Positions 13,110 through 24,594 of a stretch of DNA of 64,000 nucleotides are shown here, piece after piece; the first letter of the stretch is position 1, and every line of letters starts with the position of its first letter. A model generated the notes under the pieces. The model did no database searches. It had not been told where the DNA came from and worked only from the letters and a program-made list of their open reading frames with translations. This stretch comes from Phycomyces nitens. Taxonomy: Eukaryota; Mucoromycota; Mucoromycetes; Mucorales; Phycomycetaceae. The stretch covers positions 3,844,001-3,908,000 of the forward strand of contig JAHRBC010000001.1 of assembly GCA_022702545.1 (NCBI GenBank). The letters run 5' to 3'. The position numbers were made by a program, and so were the translations under genes.

Positions 13110-15590
13110 ATGTTTTCTCAATCTAATCGAACTCGCGATAACATGAACACCGAATTCAAGAAAAGCTTTGCCATTGGCAGACAATTTCAATCGAAAGAAG
13201 AGTTAACCGAAACTGTTAAAAGCTTTGGAAAGAAATACAACGTCGTCTTTTCTATTAAAAGCTCGAATCTTAAGCAAGGCAAATTTGCTTACATTTGCAA
13301 GCATGGAGGATTGAAGCGTGAATTGGAAAAGAATTCTGCCAAAATTAAGAATCAAGAAGCAATCGAAGGCGCCGAGACCATGAAGAAAGAAGTGAAACGG
13401 AGCACCCAAAAGTTTGATTGCCCTGCTTCTTTCAACTTGTTTGATTTCGCTATAACTAGAAGCAACATGGAGCATAATCATCCCATCTCACAGGATAACA
13501 CTACTTATGTAGTCAATCGTAAGCAGTCACCTAAAATCATGGAACGAATCTACATTTTGCTGGCTAGTGGGCATAAAGACCCAGTTACAAGTGTTATGGA
13601 CATAAGTGCACATATCAACACTTGGCAACTATTTCTAAATTATTTTTACCTAGACTTTGAAAGCTTTGAATGTAACGAATATCATCAAAAAGGACATTCA
13701 TAACATCCAAACTCTTTTTTTGAAGAATGAGAATGGAAAAGAAATATTTCTCCTTATATCCCATCTTGAAAGCATTGGATATACTGTTCGCATTCAAGTA
13801 GAGACGAAAGGGGACATGCAAGAAGTTAAAAAAAAATTCTTTATTCACCATGCAGCGATTCAAGAGGCAAGAATTTGGCCCGAGGCAGTTACGATTGATG
13901 CGACCTACAAGACTAATTCCCACAAGCTGTCTCTTGTAAATGTTGTTGGCACAAGCAATGCATCCTCTGATAAAGGAAGCAATAAGCTGCAAATTTTTGC
14001 AATTGCAGCAGCCTTTGTTAATTCGGAAACCGAGGCTACATACACCTGGATCCTAGAGGAATTGCGAGAGGACATTTGGCCTACAAATGAACACCCTTTG
14101 CCATCAGTATTTGTAACTGAAAACGAGCAAGCTTTGCGCAATGCAATTGGTGCCATTTTCCCCGAAAGCCAGAACTTGCTCTGTTCCTGGCATTTGTGGA
14201 ATACCATGGCAACGAAACTCCCAATTGGAACAATAGATTCAGCCGAGTATAATCTTCGTCGTGCTCAAGCTGAATTGGAGTTCAAGGCGATCATGTCTAG
14301 CTTTGACGAAGCAAGTTATAAGGAGGCGCTTGGCAGCTTTGAACAGCTGATCACAACCCATGGCTACTTCAAGAACAATGGAAGTTTTGCATTGCGTTAC
14401 TTGAAGGATGTGTAAGCTATAGTGCTTTTGTTAAAGTCTTTTACTAATTATAATCTTGTATTAGTTTGCTCCAGGATGATGAAGTCAAACACTGGGTGGG
14501 TATGTATGCCAACGATCACCCTCACATGGGAAACCGAACTTCTGGAAGAGCAGAGAGTTTCCATTCAGGTTTGAAAAGAGCTTTGGGTAGCCAGTCTGCA
14601 TCCAAGCTCACGCTTACTGTTAAGCGAATGAATTTGTACTATGAGCAAAAGGTAAATGGTTAATCCCAGACAACCCATCATCCATATTTTAACTTTTTTA
14701 AAGAGAGAAAATCGCTACAGAAAGCTAAATGTTGAGAGGATCAGCATCGACTCAGTTCTGTTTGACAGAGAGAAAGATTTTAGATTTAAAAATCTTGCTT
14801 TTAAAGTTGTCAGATTTGCAATGGACAAGATCAGGACTAACACAATCACTAGCCTGCGATCTGATTTTGCTTCAAGAGGTGCCAATTGCAAGTGCTGGGA
14901 TCGCATCAGATACAAGCTGCCATGCCCTTGCATCATTGCTGCTAGTCCTGAGATTTTACCTCTTGACATTGCTGATATGCGCTGGCGGTTTGAACATGAC
15001 CAAAGTTTGTATCTTGAAAGCAACTATGTTAAGCATACCCTTTATATGTTCTGACTGATATTTCTTTACATAGACTTTGAAGAAACAAAAGAGAATGTCC
15101 CTCTCAGCTGTGTTGTTGAGCGTGATCTAGAGAGCAAAGAAAACTTAGGTAAGTGCTGAGAATCTATAGAGGGTTCTAGGGGTACATTTATACAGGTAAG
15201 TATAATATCAGAGTACCGTTAAAAGAAAGTAAAACTCCAATTTATGATAAAGAGGGACCTTGTTTTTTCTTGGAAATAAAACCCAAATAAAATGTGACTA
15301 CCACAACTTTTATAAAACCTGGCTATTATATATGCTTTATGAAAGGCTTAATTTTAATGACCTATAAATCATATTACATACTTTTATTTGCGCTTCTAAA
15401 TGCCTCCCAAATGCCCATAAAAAAACTCTTTAAATTAATTGCTTCATGTGTTTATTTTATTTTTATATAAATAATAGAATCTGCAAATAATCCTACTGCT
15501 AACTCTGTTTTGGTTTCTGAGCCAACTTTCTCTGTTCAGAACGACGATAATGACTATTCTTATAGTAAGAAAAGATATTTTTTTAATTAG
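13110..15590 (+). CDS. MULE-type transposase (FAR1-like DNA-binding, MULE and SWIM domains), probably 6 exons
   Basis: Exons proposed: 13110-13592, 13654-14411, 14465-14651, 14704-15004, 15074-15148, 15478-15590, giving 638 aa without internal stops. The first 160 residues resemble the FAR1/WRKY-like DNA-binding part with Cys and His ligands (ICKHG, FDCPASF, MEHNHP). The MULE transposase core follows: VTIDATYKTN with the first catalytic Asp, then VTENEQALRNAI and LLCSWHLWNTM. Near the C-terminus CKCWDRIRYKLPCPC is a SWIM-type zinc motif. In the second catalytic block the usual Asp is Glu (TEN), which may impair activity. Exons 1-4 are well supported; the donor of intron 1 and the last two exons are uncertain, because other donors near 15,029 also work and a perfect donor (GTAAGAAAAG) follows SY near 15,565, so more exons may once have existed downstream. 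Confidence 0.7.
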
Positions 15591-15631
15591 ATAAATGCTA
15601 AACCCACTATGATTGTCTGTTTATGTTTATT

Positions 15632-15685
15632 CACTACGGGAAAAAAGGGCCCGGTTCTGGGCCTGGTTTACTGTAAACCAGGCCC
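15632..15685. repeat. CACTA-like element end with a perfect 13-bp hairpin
   Basis: CACTACGGGAAAAAAGGGCC starts at 15,632 and looks like the terminus of a CACTA-type element. It is followed at 15,659-15,685 by a perfect inverted repeat with 13-nt arms (GGGCCTGGTTTAC) and a 1-nt loop. From 15,690 to 16,023 and again past Gypsy A (22,103-22,180) the words AATTGGTTCTT and variants recur, like the subterminal repeats of such elements. I could not find the opposite end. Confidence 0.4.
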
Positions 15686-16028
15686 ATTATACAAATTACA
15701 TTTATGGACTATTAAATATCTCCGCTTTATTAGAGATGTACAGTGATTTTTTAATACACTGATAACACATCCTGGATTTTATACAACATTCTCTATTGGT
15801 TCTAATTTATGTAATCCTTGGCTATTTAACATTTTTAATTGGACATTGTGAGTTTAACTTGGCTATGATATTATACTTAATTGGCTATTATTACAATAAA
15901 ATTCGTTCAATTGGTTCTTCATTTTATATATTTTAGGTTAATAATATATTTATTACAATAATGATACAGATTTAATTGGTTCTTAATTATATTTATTTTA
16001 AACAATATATTTATTAAACAATAATATT

Positions 16029-16254
16029 TGTAGCAAAATTAATCAAAACACGATATGTCAATTTTACTTCTAATTTATTTCCAAAGTAAAAGAGAAACTA
16101 AATTTCTGTATATTCTAGAATTTGTGTTTAAGTATCTGACTGAGTGTTAATATGATAATGATTGGTAGCTTAGTTTAAATCTACTTGAGTAGATTTCACT
16201 ATGTAGCTTTTGTTATCTCATAATAAATTATTATACTATGGTGGTTTTACCACA
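16029..16254 (-). repeat. 3' LTR of Gypsy A
   Basis: 226 bp, TG...CA ends; on the minus strand this is the downstream LTR. It is preceded (minus sense) by the purine-rich GGCTGGGGGGAG tract, the likely polypurine primer for plus-strand DNA. Confidence 0.92.
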
Positions 16255-16317
16255 CTCCCCCCAGCCAGGTTCAACTATTGTTGAAACGACTTGTTGTTAG
16301 AAAATATCAAAAAAAAA

Positions 16318-19300
16318 TTAAGCCTTGCATGGACGTCCTCTTTTTTGAGTAGGCTGATCCTGAGTAACAGTAGTGACTGTTGTTGCTCTTGATCATTTTG
16401 TTCCCAGTTCAAGCGCATTGGAATTTGTAGTCAGTACTTGTTTATCAACTTTCCTTGGTCGACCTCTCTTACAAATAGGTTGGATGACATTCGGAGTATT
16501 GGTGAGCAATGCTTTGGTTTTTTGCTCCTCTACTTGTTTCCAATATTTTCAAATAGGTTCGGGTGATCTAAACTCTCCCGCATGGATCCATGAATTTTCA
16601 CGCTCCCCTAAACCTTTCCATTTTACCAAGAATAGATGCGAATGTCCTGATCCTTTGTGATCACGGATTTCATCCACTTCTACATATTCATCTTCAATGG
16701 CGGTTTCGTTGATATTCACAACCTTTAGTTCTGAAGGAGTGTAGTCCCTATGCAAGAGTTCATTAGTTTCGTCTCGTAATACATAGTTGTTGCTTTCAGT
16801 TTTGTGCACCACTACGAATGGTCCTTCAAACAGTGGTGATAATTTTGTGTCCCTAGATGGCAGTCGTACCATAACTGTTTGTCCCAGTGGTATATTGATC
16901 AGATAATGTTTCTTGTTAAACTTTTTATCATATTCTTTGATCAATTGCATTGTACGTTTCTTTATCGCAGGGAATACCACTGTTGACATTTTCTCGGCCC
17001 GCTGTAGTAATTCTTCTTCAGTTATACATCTCTTGGTTGTAGACAATTCTGCATTGTCGTTAGAGTAATCTCCTACTTTGTTAACTTTTTGAGTGAATAT
17101 CAGCGAAAATGGGCTTGATTCAGATCTTGTACGGATCTTTAAATTGCAGCATAGTTGAGCTGTAGGCAATATTTCATCCCAGTTTCTGAAGTCTTGTCCG
17201 CATAATTTACGCAGGGTGTTTGTTATCATCTTGACGCTGGTTTTGGCAATCCCATTTCCTTGTGGGTAGTAAGCCGTTGAGAACTTATGCTTTATGCCTA
17301 GGATTTGTGTAATGGATTGCATCAAGCTGTTTCTGAATTCTCGTCCATTATCGGATTGGATAAACTGTCCCACAATCGCAATACCATAATCTCCAAACAC
17401 CCCAGTCAATGCCTTGGCAACAGTGTCACTTTGTTTGTTTGGTAATGGTCTTGCAATTATGTATCTGGTTGCTATGTCTACCACCACCAATATGTACATG
17501 TTTTGGTTCTCGGTGACAGCAAATGGTCCTGCCAGATCCATCACAATATGATCAAATACATCCCAAGCAACTATGCTTTTCTTAGGATTATATCCACGTT
17601 TCACAATGGTATGTTGAGCACAGGGTATACAGCTTGATATTACTTCCTTGCATTCTTTATACATTGATGACCAATACACACCATCACTTAGTAATGATTG
17701 CACTACTCCTTCTATGCCAAAGTGCCCCATTTTATGAGCTTCTTCCGTCAGAGCTTTTCTGTCTGCTAGTGGTGGAATCAAGTAGTCCAGGGTTGCTTCT
17801 TTGAATTGTTCATTGTTGAGGTTTACAGCTAGGATATATAGGTCTTTGTCTTTACTATGCACTATTTGTCTTTTGGTAAAGTGTTCTCCTCTTTTCTTAA
17901 CTGCAGAGGTTGTGTTGTCATCGTGTTCAATGTTCTGTCTTTTAATCATGATGTACTTTAGCATCTTACGAATTACTTGATCCTCCTCTTGTTTCTGTTG
18001 AATGTCTTCTTCAACAGGAGGGTAAAGTTGACTCAGCGCATCTGGTAGGGTATTGTCTACTCCTTTGACATAACTAATTTTGAGTCGCCCATATTCATTG
18101 AGAGTATCAACATAATTTTGTAAGTTGCTGGACAGGTAGCTGCTAGAATATAAATAGATCAGGGCTGAATGATCCGTGCAAATTTCTAAATTTGGATTTC
18201 CCAAGAGTAGAGGACGGAATCTTTCTAATCCAAATATAATAGCGTAGATTTCACGGCAGTTAGTTGACCACAACCGTTGGTGTTTGTTTAGAGACTTGGA
18301 TATGAACGCAATATGCTTGTTACATCCATCCTCTGCTTTCTGGTACAGAATGGCAGATATTCCATATGATGATGCATCTGTTTGCATGAAGAACTTTTTG
18401 CTCATATCTGGGGCGTGTAAGATTGCACTTGACAATAGTACTTTCTTTATAGCCTCTAGACATTCTGTATATTTATCATTCCATTTGGCCTTTACGTTGG
18501 GTTCATAGCACAGTTGATCTAATGGTGCAGTTAACTTGGCACTCATTGGAATATAGTCTCACATAAAGGTGATGGTTCCCATCAGTTTCCTTACTTGTTC
18601 TGCAGACTGACAGATTGGCCATTCCTGAATATTGGAAAGTTTTCGGAAATCAATCTTTGTAATACCAGGGCCTACTATGAATCCCAAGGTGAAAATTGCT
18701 GTTTGGAAAAATTTGCACTTTTGTATATTGAGTTCCAAATTAGCAGCAGTGAGTTTGTTGATTACTGTTTGTACGAGTTTGACATGTTGATCAGGAGTAC
18801 TGAATAGAATACAGTCATTGACATAAGATTCTACACCTTCCATATCTCTCAAAATAATTTTAATAACTCAGCAGAACAAACTTGTAATTGTTTTCAATCC
18901 AAAGCAACATGCTTGCCACTTATAAGTTTTGTTTTCAAAAGTAAATGAGAGTACTTCTTGATCAGACTCTTTAACTTTAAATGAGTGATACACATTTTTC
19001 AAGTCCAACTTTGAGAAAACCATTCCTGGTTTTGCTACCTTTTGAAAGATGTCTTGAATACAGTTCACCACATAGTCTTCTTTATATGAGTCCGAAATAT
19101 TGACATTAATCCGGCGTAAGTCTTGTACTATACGAAGCTTTGTCAAAGCTCCATCATCTCCTTTCTTGGGGATTACCAACAAAGGAGAATTATACCTAGC
19201 ACTAGGCTCCGCTAGAACAACTAATCCACTCTGTAACCACTCATTAAGCTGCTTCTGTATTTCAGGCATGCATTTATAGGGCAACAGGTATTGTCTAATA

Positions 19301-20540
19301 TAACAATTAGTCCCATCTTGTTTCATAGGAATACATACTTCAGAGGCAGGTACATTACAGAATGTGCCTGGTTTAATGGCTTCATTCTTTTGAATAGCAT
19401 CAGAGATATCATTATGGAATTGTTGTCTTTCTATTTCATTGCCATAATCACTGTTTTCAGGATTATAGTAATTGTGTGTATCAAAGTTGAGATCTTGGGG
19501 CTCCGTCAAGTTCTCTTCAAACTCTATGAGATAGCGATAAGCAATACCCGTCAATCTAATATCTAGCTTGTCAAATATATCTGTTCCTAGTAATATATCA
19601 GCTTCTGCAGTGTGATATTTGGTAGTAGAAAAGGGATGGTGGATACTTTGAGACTCTTTATTGTGATTGAGAAAAAGTTAAAGTTATATCCAGTTATTGA
19701 TTCAAGAAGTGTGTTAACTTAGTATTTATAATTATTGTTATAATTCTTATCAGCTTGGATATTCATTATCATAATAGCTGTGTTATCAGTTAATAGGTAT
19801 TTTGGGACTTTGTCCCACAATAGATTGGGTATGGTATTTTCATATTTGGATAAGGATTTCTGGATGGTATAGTTTGTCTTGATTTTAGATAATCCAGCTA
19901 TCTGGGTTTATATATCACTTTTCTCTGATATACCATTATGCCAAATACAACATGCAGCTATATGATCAGGGAAGTCAACAACTTCAAATTGATGAGAGCA
20001 GCGAAAAGGAGCATCACCATACACCACAGACAGTGGTTCTGTATGACCTACTCGCTTAGGATAGCTATTACTCTTGTGTGCAAAGTTTTTTATCACCCCC
20101 TGTACTTGGAAAAAAATTTTGTTTGCAAAATGTTTATTGATTATGAAGCAATTTATGCAGCTGGTATCTGCACCAGAATCACACATTGCCATAAGCTTGA
20201 TGTGTTCTATGACAATGGGTGTCAGTATCTTTTTACTAGGAGAGTATAATTCCTCTTTGGTTTCAATCAACTTACAATCATCATTGTCATATGGGTCAGG
20301 GTTGGACTCCATGTTCATGGCATCGTTAATCTGCCTCTGGCTTGGTTCTTCAAAGCCACTATTGTTGCTGCCACTGTTGTTGTTGTTGATGTTGTTGTTG
20401 CGGTTTGGTCTTGGAGCTCATTTGCTCTTGAACAGGCCTTTGCCTGTGGAAGCCATGTTCACTGCAATGTTCTTGTGGTGAACCTTGTTCTCGGGCCTCT
20501 TCTCAGGGTTTGCCAGATAATATTACTTGCAAACATGTCC
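16318..20540 (-). pseudogene. Pol region of Gypsy A (protease, RT, RNase H, integrase, chromodomain, AT-hooks)
   Basis: Aligns along its length with the Gypsy B copy. Protease motif CDSGADTSC near 20,170; RT palm YVNDC near 18,800 (YVDD in the B copy, so the first catalytic Asp is changed to Asn); RNase H TDASSYG near 18,380; integrase HHCC zinc site near 17,600-17,730 and the catalytic blocks MDLAGPFA, QSDNGREF and GNGIAKTSVK (the last catalytic Glu read as Lys). A chromodomain-like FLVKWKGLG block and a KRGRP AT-hook close the frame. Breaks: TGA at 18,868, 18,559 and 16,549 where B has CGA, TGA at 20,418 where B has TGG, plus the solo LTR insertion at 19,611-19,952. It cannot make a functional polyprotein. 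Confidence 0.9.
19611..19952. repeat. Solo LTR inside Gypsy A
   Basis: A 342-bp block with TGTGATATTTGG at one end and CCAAATACAACA at the other, flanked by 5-bp duplications TGCAG (19,606-19,610 and 19,953-19,957). The same place in Gypsy B is uninterrupted, which fixes the borders. TG...CA ends, size and 5-bp duplication mark it as a solo LTR from an element whose internal part has been lost. Another copy of the same family is at 22,286-22,626. Confidence 0.9.
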
Positions 20541-21809
20541 TCAAAAGAACGGGTTGCTGCAGTATTGGCACACTCTGTCTCTTGGAGCTGTTGCTTCCAA
20601 GTGCCGGGGGCCATTGTTGGTGGCCCTGAATGGCAGGTTCTTGGCACCCAAGTTGCCTGGTCTGTTCAAGGCAACTCTGCCTTGGTCTGCCTTTGCCTTC
20701 TTGCTCTGTTGAGCCTGCAGGCAATCTTCTTCATCGTGATCAGCAGCATAGGCACCATGGTCCGGGCAGAAGAAGTCTCCGGAATTCCTAGTGAACTTCT
20801 TTTTTCCACCTTTGTTTGTGGCCACAATGGCGACCTTCTTGGCAGCCTTGGTTATCTGCTCGACTGTCTTCTCAAAGCTCGCATCCTCTGGTTCATTGCT
20901 CAGATTTGTGAAGATGAACTGATACCAAGCATAAGGTAGCCCCAACAGAAAGATCTCTGCCAGCGTGTTGTCTTCACCACTGAAGCCTGCCTTTGCGGCT
21001 TCCTTGAGGAATCTCATGGAGTATTCCTCTTTGCTCTCACCATCCCCAATCTTCATGAAGCACATGTTCAAACGTGCTTTGCCCCTGGAGATATTGGAGT
21101 TGAACTTTTCCTCCAATATCTTCTTGGCTTCTGGCCATGTCTTTGCCAGGTCCAACTTATTCTTCACCCAGAAATTGAACAAAGAATGGAAGGCTATGTT
21201 GAGGTAGAGCTTCCAGTCCTCATCGTTCTCCAGACCTGCCACCCGCAGGAATAACTCATACGCCACCGTGAATGAGTTCACGTCCTCAAACATTACTCTT
21301 CCCGGAAAGTACTCCTTGTTCATGGCCTTGATTTGGAATCTTGGCACATCATCCATTGAAAACATCAAGTTTCCCTTCTTTGGTCCACTTGACTTAGCGT
21401 TTCCTCCTCGACACTCGTTTGCTTCCTCCTCTTCCATGGCCTTCTCATCATTGAGAATCTCCAGCCTATTCTTCAAGCACTTGGCTTGCTCCTGCAGCAA
21501 ATCCTCCTCCCGCAAGCTTTCCTGCATAGGATTTCCCTGCATTCTCACAAACTTCTGCATGTCCTGTTGGACTTTCTTCAGTTCCTCCTTTGTAGCTTGG
21601 ATACAGTCATGTACTGACATGACTTTCTCCTCACTGTTCTTCACACCAGAGTTTAACATCTCTCTTTGAGAGTTATCCTCATTCGCAGCTTTAGTCCTCT
21701 CTGTCTGAAGTGTTTCAGTCATCTCTACGTCCTCTGCCATTGATAGCTTGGCTACCTGGCTATTGAGAGCAGCATCAATAACATCTGGCTTTTCAGACTG
21801 GTTGGACAT
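20541..21809 (-). pseudogene. Gag region of Gypsy A, truncated before the zinc knuckle
   Basis: The open frame starts at the ATG at 21,809 and gives 422 aa: an acidic N-terminus, a coiled-coil-prone region with many Glu, Lys and Gln (about residues 60-145), then a capsid-like part. It stops at TGA 20,541-20,543 inside the zinc-binding region, after CQYCSNPFF, where Gypsy B has CGA followed by GHVCEQYY. In this copy the joint to pol is in one frame, so the intact ancestor probably made a single Gag-Pol protein, with no frameshift site between them. Confidence 0.85.
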
Positions 21810-21871
21810 ATTATCACAGAAATTCAGTTTCGTTTTACAGGTATGAAAAGAAATTTAGAAATTGAAAAAAG

Positions 21872-22097
21872 TGTAGCAAAATTAATCAAAACACGATATG
21901 TCAATTTTACTTCTAATTTATTTCCAAAGTAAAAGAGAAACTAAATTTCTGTATATTCTAGAATTTGTGTTTAAGTATCTGGCTGAGTATTAATATGATA
22001 ATGATTGGTAGCTTAGTTTAAATCTACTTGAGTAGATTTCACTATGTAGATTTTGTTATCCCATAATAAATTATTATACTATGGTGGTTTTACCACA
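21872..22097 (-). repeat. 5' LTR of Gypsy A
   Basis: 226 bp, nearly identical to 16,029-16,254. In minus sense it begins TGTGGTAAAACCACC and ends TTTTGCTACA. The short inverted ends TGTGGTAAAA and the downstream GGTTTTACC words are shared with both LTRs of Gypsy B. Confidence 0.92.
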
Positions 22098-22285
22098 ATA
22101 TTGATTCAATTAGTTCTTATTCTATATATCTTTTAGCTTTATCATACATATATCATATAATAATTATTAATTTATAGCAATTTTAATGTCATTATTAATG
22201 TTAATATTAATATTATTTAATAATAATCATCATCATATTCTTACCAGGTTAATAACTTACTGATTATTGTTGTCTTCTGCAACGG

Positions 22286-22626
22286 TGTGATATTTGTAGT
22301 AGAAATTGGGATGGTGGATACTTTGAGACTCTTTATTGTGGTTTAGAAAAAGTTAAAGTATATTCAGTTCTTGATTCAAGAAGTATGTTAACTTAATATT
22401 TATAATTATTGTTATAATTCTTATCAGCTTGGATATTCATTATCATAATAGCTGTGTTATCAGTTAATAGGTATTTTGGGACTTTGTCCCACAATAGATT
22501 GGGTATGGTATTTTCATATTTGGATAAGGATTTCTGGATGGTATAGTTTGTCTTGATTTTAGATAATCCAGCTATCTGGGTTTATATATCACTTTTCTCT
22601 GATATACCATTATGTCAAATACAACA
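22286..22626. repeat. Solo LTR, second copy of the same family
   Basis: 341 bp, clearly the same sequence as 19,611-19,952, with flanks AACGG and AACAG (a 5-bp duplication with one transition). It lies inside the last exon of the unknown minus-strand gene and, when removed, that exon reads through to a natural-looking stop at 22,264. Confidence 0.85.
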
Positions 22627-23188
22627 AACAGTCTTGCCAAAGTTGACCAATTCTTGCTACAGATGCCCAATTATTGTGGCATCTAGTAAAGTCAATTCCT
22701 TGTTCTTTGAGGAGAAGTGCATGTTGGGTATAAGCTGCATGCTTGTCTTCTTTAGATATATATTTCCAACTAGGAAAAGAGCCAAGGGCTAGTACAGAAG
22801 GGAAAGTGGCCAGTTGATCACATACTAGTTTTGCACATGTATGGACTGTTGATTTGTTTTCATGGTTTACTTCAATCCCAAGATCCTGGCTCATCATGTT
22901 AAGAATATGTGCCCAAGTTATTTTAGAGATCCTAGACACTGGTCTTGGTATAGTGCTATTGGAAGTCTATTATTTCAAAGTTAGTCAAGCGCAGTATTGC
23001 TTCATTAGTTACTTACATTGGAAGGGATAATAACATCTTCCTTTGGGCACATGATTTTGTCCAAATCATTACAAATGCATGCAATCTCTTGTTTCATGAC
23101 TTGTTGTTCATTTTGGATTGCTTCCTGGCCTTTCTGCAAAGTATACAGAGTCTCTTGGATGCTCTGGAGTAATTGTATGACTGAATTA

Positions 23189-24531
23189 CAGGGTAGAAAA
23201 CGAATTCATTCATGATTTGAAAGTCCAATTTTATCTTTAATGCATCTTCTATATTTTGTTTTTTCTTATTCTCTTTATTCTTATAAACATGACACCTTCA
23301 AACTCAACCCATAAAGAGGAGAGCCCTCGCAGACAATATATCCACCATTCATTTGATGAAAAGTTGATTATGATTGGAATGCACAAGACAGGATTGTCTG
23401 TTGCAGAAATTTCTCAACGCGAGAATATCAAGGAATCAACTCTTCACAAAATAATAAAAAGATACTATAAGATGAAGTCTGTTGAAGACCAGCCTCACTC
23501 AGGAAGACCCAAGCTTCTCAATGCTAGAGACAAATGGCATTTGGAAAGGATCATCAGAAGTGATCGCCACAAGACATTAGAGGAGATTACTTGTGAGATG
23601 GAGGAGGTGATTGACATGCCCATCTCAAAAGTCACCATTAGCAAGACCTTGTGTAGTCTTGACTACAATTGCTGCACTGCGTTGGCCAAGTCTTACTTGA
23701 CTCAAGCAGACATAGCTGCATGTCAAAAGTGGGCTCAAGCAAGAATGGAGTGGAATGAAGAATGGAAAACCATAATTTGGAGTGATGAGTCTTGGTTTTC
23801 CCTTTTTAAGAGAAATGGAAAGACACACATGTGGAGAAAACCAGATGAGAAGTATTGTCCTGACTGCCTCCAACCAAAGATCCAAGGAGATGGAGGATCG
23901 GTCATGGTGTGGGGCTGCATTTGGGCTGGAGGTGTTGGACCTCTTGTTATACTTGAGGGTAATATGAATGCAAAAGTATACACTGAGGTCCTCCAAGAGC
24001 ATTTTAAGCCCTACTTTGACATGCTGCCCTGTAAAGACAAGACTGAGTACAGTTTCCAAGAAGACAATGCTACTCCCCACAAGGCAGCTATGTCAAAAAA
24101 ATGCAAAGAAGATCTTGGGATCGATGTTTTTGAGTGGCCTTCAAAGAGTCCAGATTCGAGTCCTATCGAGAATATCTGGAGCCATCTCGACAACCTTGTG
24201 CACTTGAGAAAACCTCAGCCAAGAACACTGGCAGAGTTGGAGGAGGCTCTGAAAGAGGAGTGGGAGATGATTGGTAGAAGTGTGTGCATGAAGTACTGCA
24301 TGAGTATGCATAACAGGCTACTGGATATCAAAAGATATAAAGGTGGGCCTGTTTCATACTAAATAAATTTTCATTTATTTATCAGTTAAAGGTCTACTAC
24401 TAAGCTTTATTATAGTTGCATTTCATGAGCCTAGCTTTTTTATTTGAAGAATATAAGGATTACAAAGAGAAGTTGCTTAAAGCTGTTCATGTCGGAGTTT
24501 AAAAACTGGAATTACTTTATTCTTAACCCTG
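23189..24531 (+). mobile_element. Complete Tc1/mariner element
   Basis: 1,343 bp bounded by TA on both sides (23,187-23,188 and 24,532-24,533). The ends are inverted: CAGGGT on the left and ACCCTG on the right, with further imperfect matches inside. It carries one intact transposase gene and sits in an exon of the unknown minus-strand gene. A single 1-kb gene, short inverted ends and TA target site are the standard Tc1 plan. Confidence 0.92.
23289..24362 (+). CDS. Tc1-family transposase, DD34E, intact
   Basis: 357 aa, no intron. N-terminal paired helix-turn-helix region (about residues 18-110, with SVAEISQRENIKESTL and a GRPKLL linker between the two halves), then the catalytic domain: IWSDESWF (first Asp), FQEDNATPHK (second Asp) and KSPDSSPIENIW (Glu), with exactly 34 residues between the second Asp and the Glu. 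Full length and all three acids present, so this copy could be active. The ATG at 23,289 is the first in frame; nothing upstream in the element codes. It belongs to the Tc1 branch by the DD34E spacing. Confidence 0.95.
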   Translation: MTPSNSTHKEESPRRQYIHHSFDEKLIMIGMHKTGLSVAEISQRENIKESTLHKIIKRYYKMKSVEDQPHSGRPKLLNARDKWHLERIIRSDRHKTLEEITCEMEEVIDMPISKVTISKTLCSLDYNCCTALAKSYLTQADIAACQKWAQARMEWNEEWKTIIWSDESWFSLFKRNGKTHMWRKPDEKYCPDCLQPKIQGDGGSVMVWGCIWAGGVGPLVILEGNMNAKVYTEVLQEHFKPYFDMLPCKDKTEYSFQEDNATPHKAAMSKKCKEDLGIDVFEWPSKSPDSSPIENIWSHLDNLVHLRKPQPRTLAELEEALKEEWEMIGRSVCMKYCMSMHNRLLDIKRYKGGPVSY

Positions 24532-24594
24532 TATCTGTGCTGTGAACACTGCAAAAGAGGGGCTGTTTGTAGTACCAGAAATCTGGCATTATGG

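Larger units (their letters stand above)
16029..22097 (-). mobile_element. Gypsy A: chromovirus-like Ty3/gypsy retrotransposon, decayed
   Basis: Two 226-bp LTRs (16,029-16,254 and 21,872-22,097) begin TG and end CA and are flanked by the same 5-bp target duplication ATATT (16,024-16,028 and 22,098-22,102). They differ at about four positions by eye. Gag, protease, reverse transcriptase, RNase H, integrase and a chromodomain-like tail lie between them on the minus strand in the Ty3 order. The element is 6,069 bp including a solo LTR insertion; without it, about 5,720 bp, matching Gypsy B stripped of its own insertion. Several stop codons make it non-autonomous. Confidence 0.92.
22264..24534 (-). 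pseudogene. Unknown transposon-type gene, broken by a solo LTR and a Tc1 element
   Basis: Not recognised. Removing the Tc1 element (23,189-24,531 plus one TA) and the solo LTR leaves two exons: one after a CACAG acceptor at 24,534, running through the joined site to 23,017, and one from 22,966 to the TAA at 22,264-22,266, with a 49-nt GT-AG intron between. The first part is rich in Gln, Glu and Leu with heptad spacing (LLQSIQETLYTLQKGQEAI), a likely coiled coil; the second has no known motif. Architecture (N-terminal coiled coil, then a basic/aromatic part) recalls the second genes of the CACTA-like elements in this window, but the sequence is different. Upstream exons could not be traced. 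Confidence 0.55.

Noticed and set aside
13600..13653. GC donor for the first MULE intron
   Set aside because: A GC donor (TTGGCAACTA) would create a stop at the junction; the GT donor at 13,593 keeps frame.
24547..24594. CACTGCAAAAGAGGGG as left end of CACTA-like element 2
   Set aside because: It begins CACTR, but the inner TTTCACCTAGT motif found 22 bases from the right end lies the right distance from 24,595, not from 24,547, and the sequence before 24,595 continues the right-hand palindrome.
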